Shown: positions 6,240 to 6,616 of the stretch, piece by piece
How positions within the stretch are numbered: position 1 is the first letter of the stretch
Layout of the letters: every line of letters begins with the position of its first letter
Origin: JAIBAI01 sp044238875
GTDB lineage: Bacteria; Bacteroidota; Bacteroidia; M30B66
Assembly: GCA_044238875.1 (NCBI GenBank)
Contig: JBIICM010000249.1
Location: 1 to 6,616 of the forward strand
Direction: 5' to 3'
DNA length: 6,616 nucleotides
Notes under the pieces: generated by a model
Told to the model about the DNA's origin: nothing
The model's database searches: none
Seen by the model: only the letters and a program-made list of their open reading frames with translations
Program-made: the position numbers and the translations under genes

Positions 6240-6616
6240 TGCCTTAGCCGAAGGAAAAGGTGGAAAGACCCGTGGAAGGAGCAAATTTTCGGGATCTTGC
6301 CAAAGATGACGAAATGGCTCCTCGGGGACGCAGCCATATTCTATCTGCCACCATCAACACGGTTGAGTACCAAAAAGTTGCAATTATCAAACTTTTTGAC
6401 TGGTTTTGAGCAGCTACGGAAATTGATGAACATACTGTCAGAATCTCACACAATATTAACCAAATAAAGTATCAGAAAAATGATAACACCAAAAAAATCA
6501 TCCCCACCACCAAAGCCATTGGCCAAACGTATATGCATGTGTGCCGTATCCCCCCGACTAACCGCATCTTTTGAAGGTTGAATAAAATTCGGAACGTTGT
6601 GTAAAAAAAAACATGA
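6240..6616. other. 377-base region upstream of crtA without a confident gene
   Basis: Several frames stay open here but none is convincing. On the plus strand, one frame is open from 6248 to a TGA at 6407-6409 and again from 6410 to a TGA at 6572-6574. A second plus frame runs from ATG 6306 to TAA 6465-6467 (53 codons, starting MTKWLLGDAA). A minus frame is open across 6244-6453. No tRNA, rRNA, tmRNA or RNase P signature was found, nor any repeat array. The minus-strand frame at the right edge is listed separately. Confidence 0.4.
6446..6616 (-). CDS. Possible C-terminal part of an unrecognised protein entering from the right edge
   Basis: A minus-strand frame is open from the window edge to TGA at 6448-6446 (56 codons). 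It reads as a mixed polar segment (PSKDAVSRGDTAHMHI), a glycine-rich ANGFGGGDDFFG, then a hydrophobic end (VIIFLILYLVNIV) that could be a membrane anchor. Codon use and composition look protein-like, and the gene would be co-oriented with crtA, about 230 bases upstream of it. A second minus frame, from ATG 6567 to TGA 6474-6472, also encodes a short hydrophobic peptide, so the choice is uncertain. I do not recognise the family. An internal ATG at 6538 would give a 30-residue small membrane peptide instead of a partial protein. Confidence 0.3.
   Translation of the reverse strand, partial: SCFFLHNVPNFIQPSKDAVSRGDTAHMHIRLANGFGGGDDFFGVIIFLILYLVNIV

Noticed and set aside
6258..6300. Resemblance of the GACCCGTGGAAGGAGCAAA stretch to the SRP RNA apical loop
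   Set aside because: The symmetric-loop partner sequence and stem pairing are missing and the loop has an extra base, so the likeness is superficial.
6122..6337. 71-codon minus-strand frame overlapping the crtA start
   Set aside because: It overlaps the conserved N-terminus of CrtA in another frame and looks like a shadow, rich in Phe, Ser and Pro without motifs.
1..6616. CRISPR array, insertion sequence, tRNA or rRNA gene
   Set aside because: I saw no spaced direct repeats, terminal inverted repeats flanking a transposase, or tRNA cloverleaf or rRNA signatures on either strand.

Overview
The window looks like chromosomal DNA of a member of the Bacteroidota. It is AT-rich, has almost no Shine-Dalgarno sequences, carries promoter elements of the TAnnTTTG type in front of two genes, and holds a carotenoid gene set typical of pigmented Cytophagia, Saprospiria, Chitinophagia or Flavobacteriia. 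The genus cannot be fixed from the sequence alone.

Layout: bases 1-151 hold at most the tail of a gene on the left (ambiguous). A plus-strand gene with its own promoter (CDS 288-1133) encodes a probable lipoprotein of the alpha/beta-hydrolase fold. After a 215-base gap comes a tight plus-strand operon whose four genes overlap head to tail: crtD-type carotenoid desaturase (1349-2815), cruF-type carotenoid hydratase (2812-3465), crtY-type lycopene beta-cyclase (3455-4606) and a zinc-ribbon SAM methyltransferase (4594-5565). Facing it on the minus strand is a CrtA-family carotenoid oxygenase (5469-6218), whose 3' end overlaps the methyltransferase by 97 bases. Bases 6240-6616 hold no gene I can call with confidence; a minus-strand reading frame with a hydrophobic C-terminus runs in from the right edge.

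How the genes work together (family knowledge plus inference): lycopene made by genes outside the window (crtE, crtB, crtI) is cyclised at one end by CrtY to gamma-carotene. CruF adds water to the open psi end to give the 1'-hydroxyl, and CrtD introduces the 3',4' double bond (1'-hydroxytorulene). The CrtA-like enzyme would then oxidise C-2', giving a monocyclic 1',2'-diol of the plectaniaxanthin/myxol kind or a 2'-keto product. No ring hydroxylase (crtZ) or ketolase (crtW) is present here. The methyltransferase sits in the same transcript and has no assigned place in the known pathway, which makes it the most open question in the window: it may methylate the carotenoid, or a sugar attached to it.
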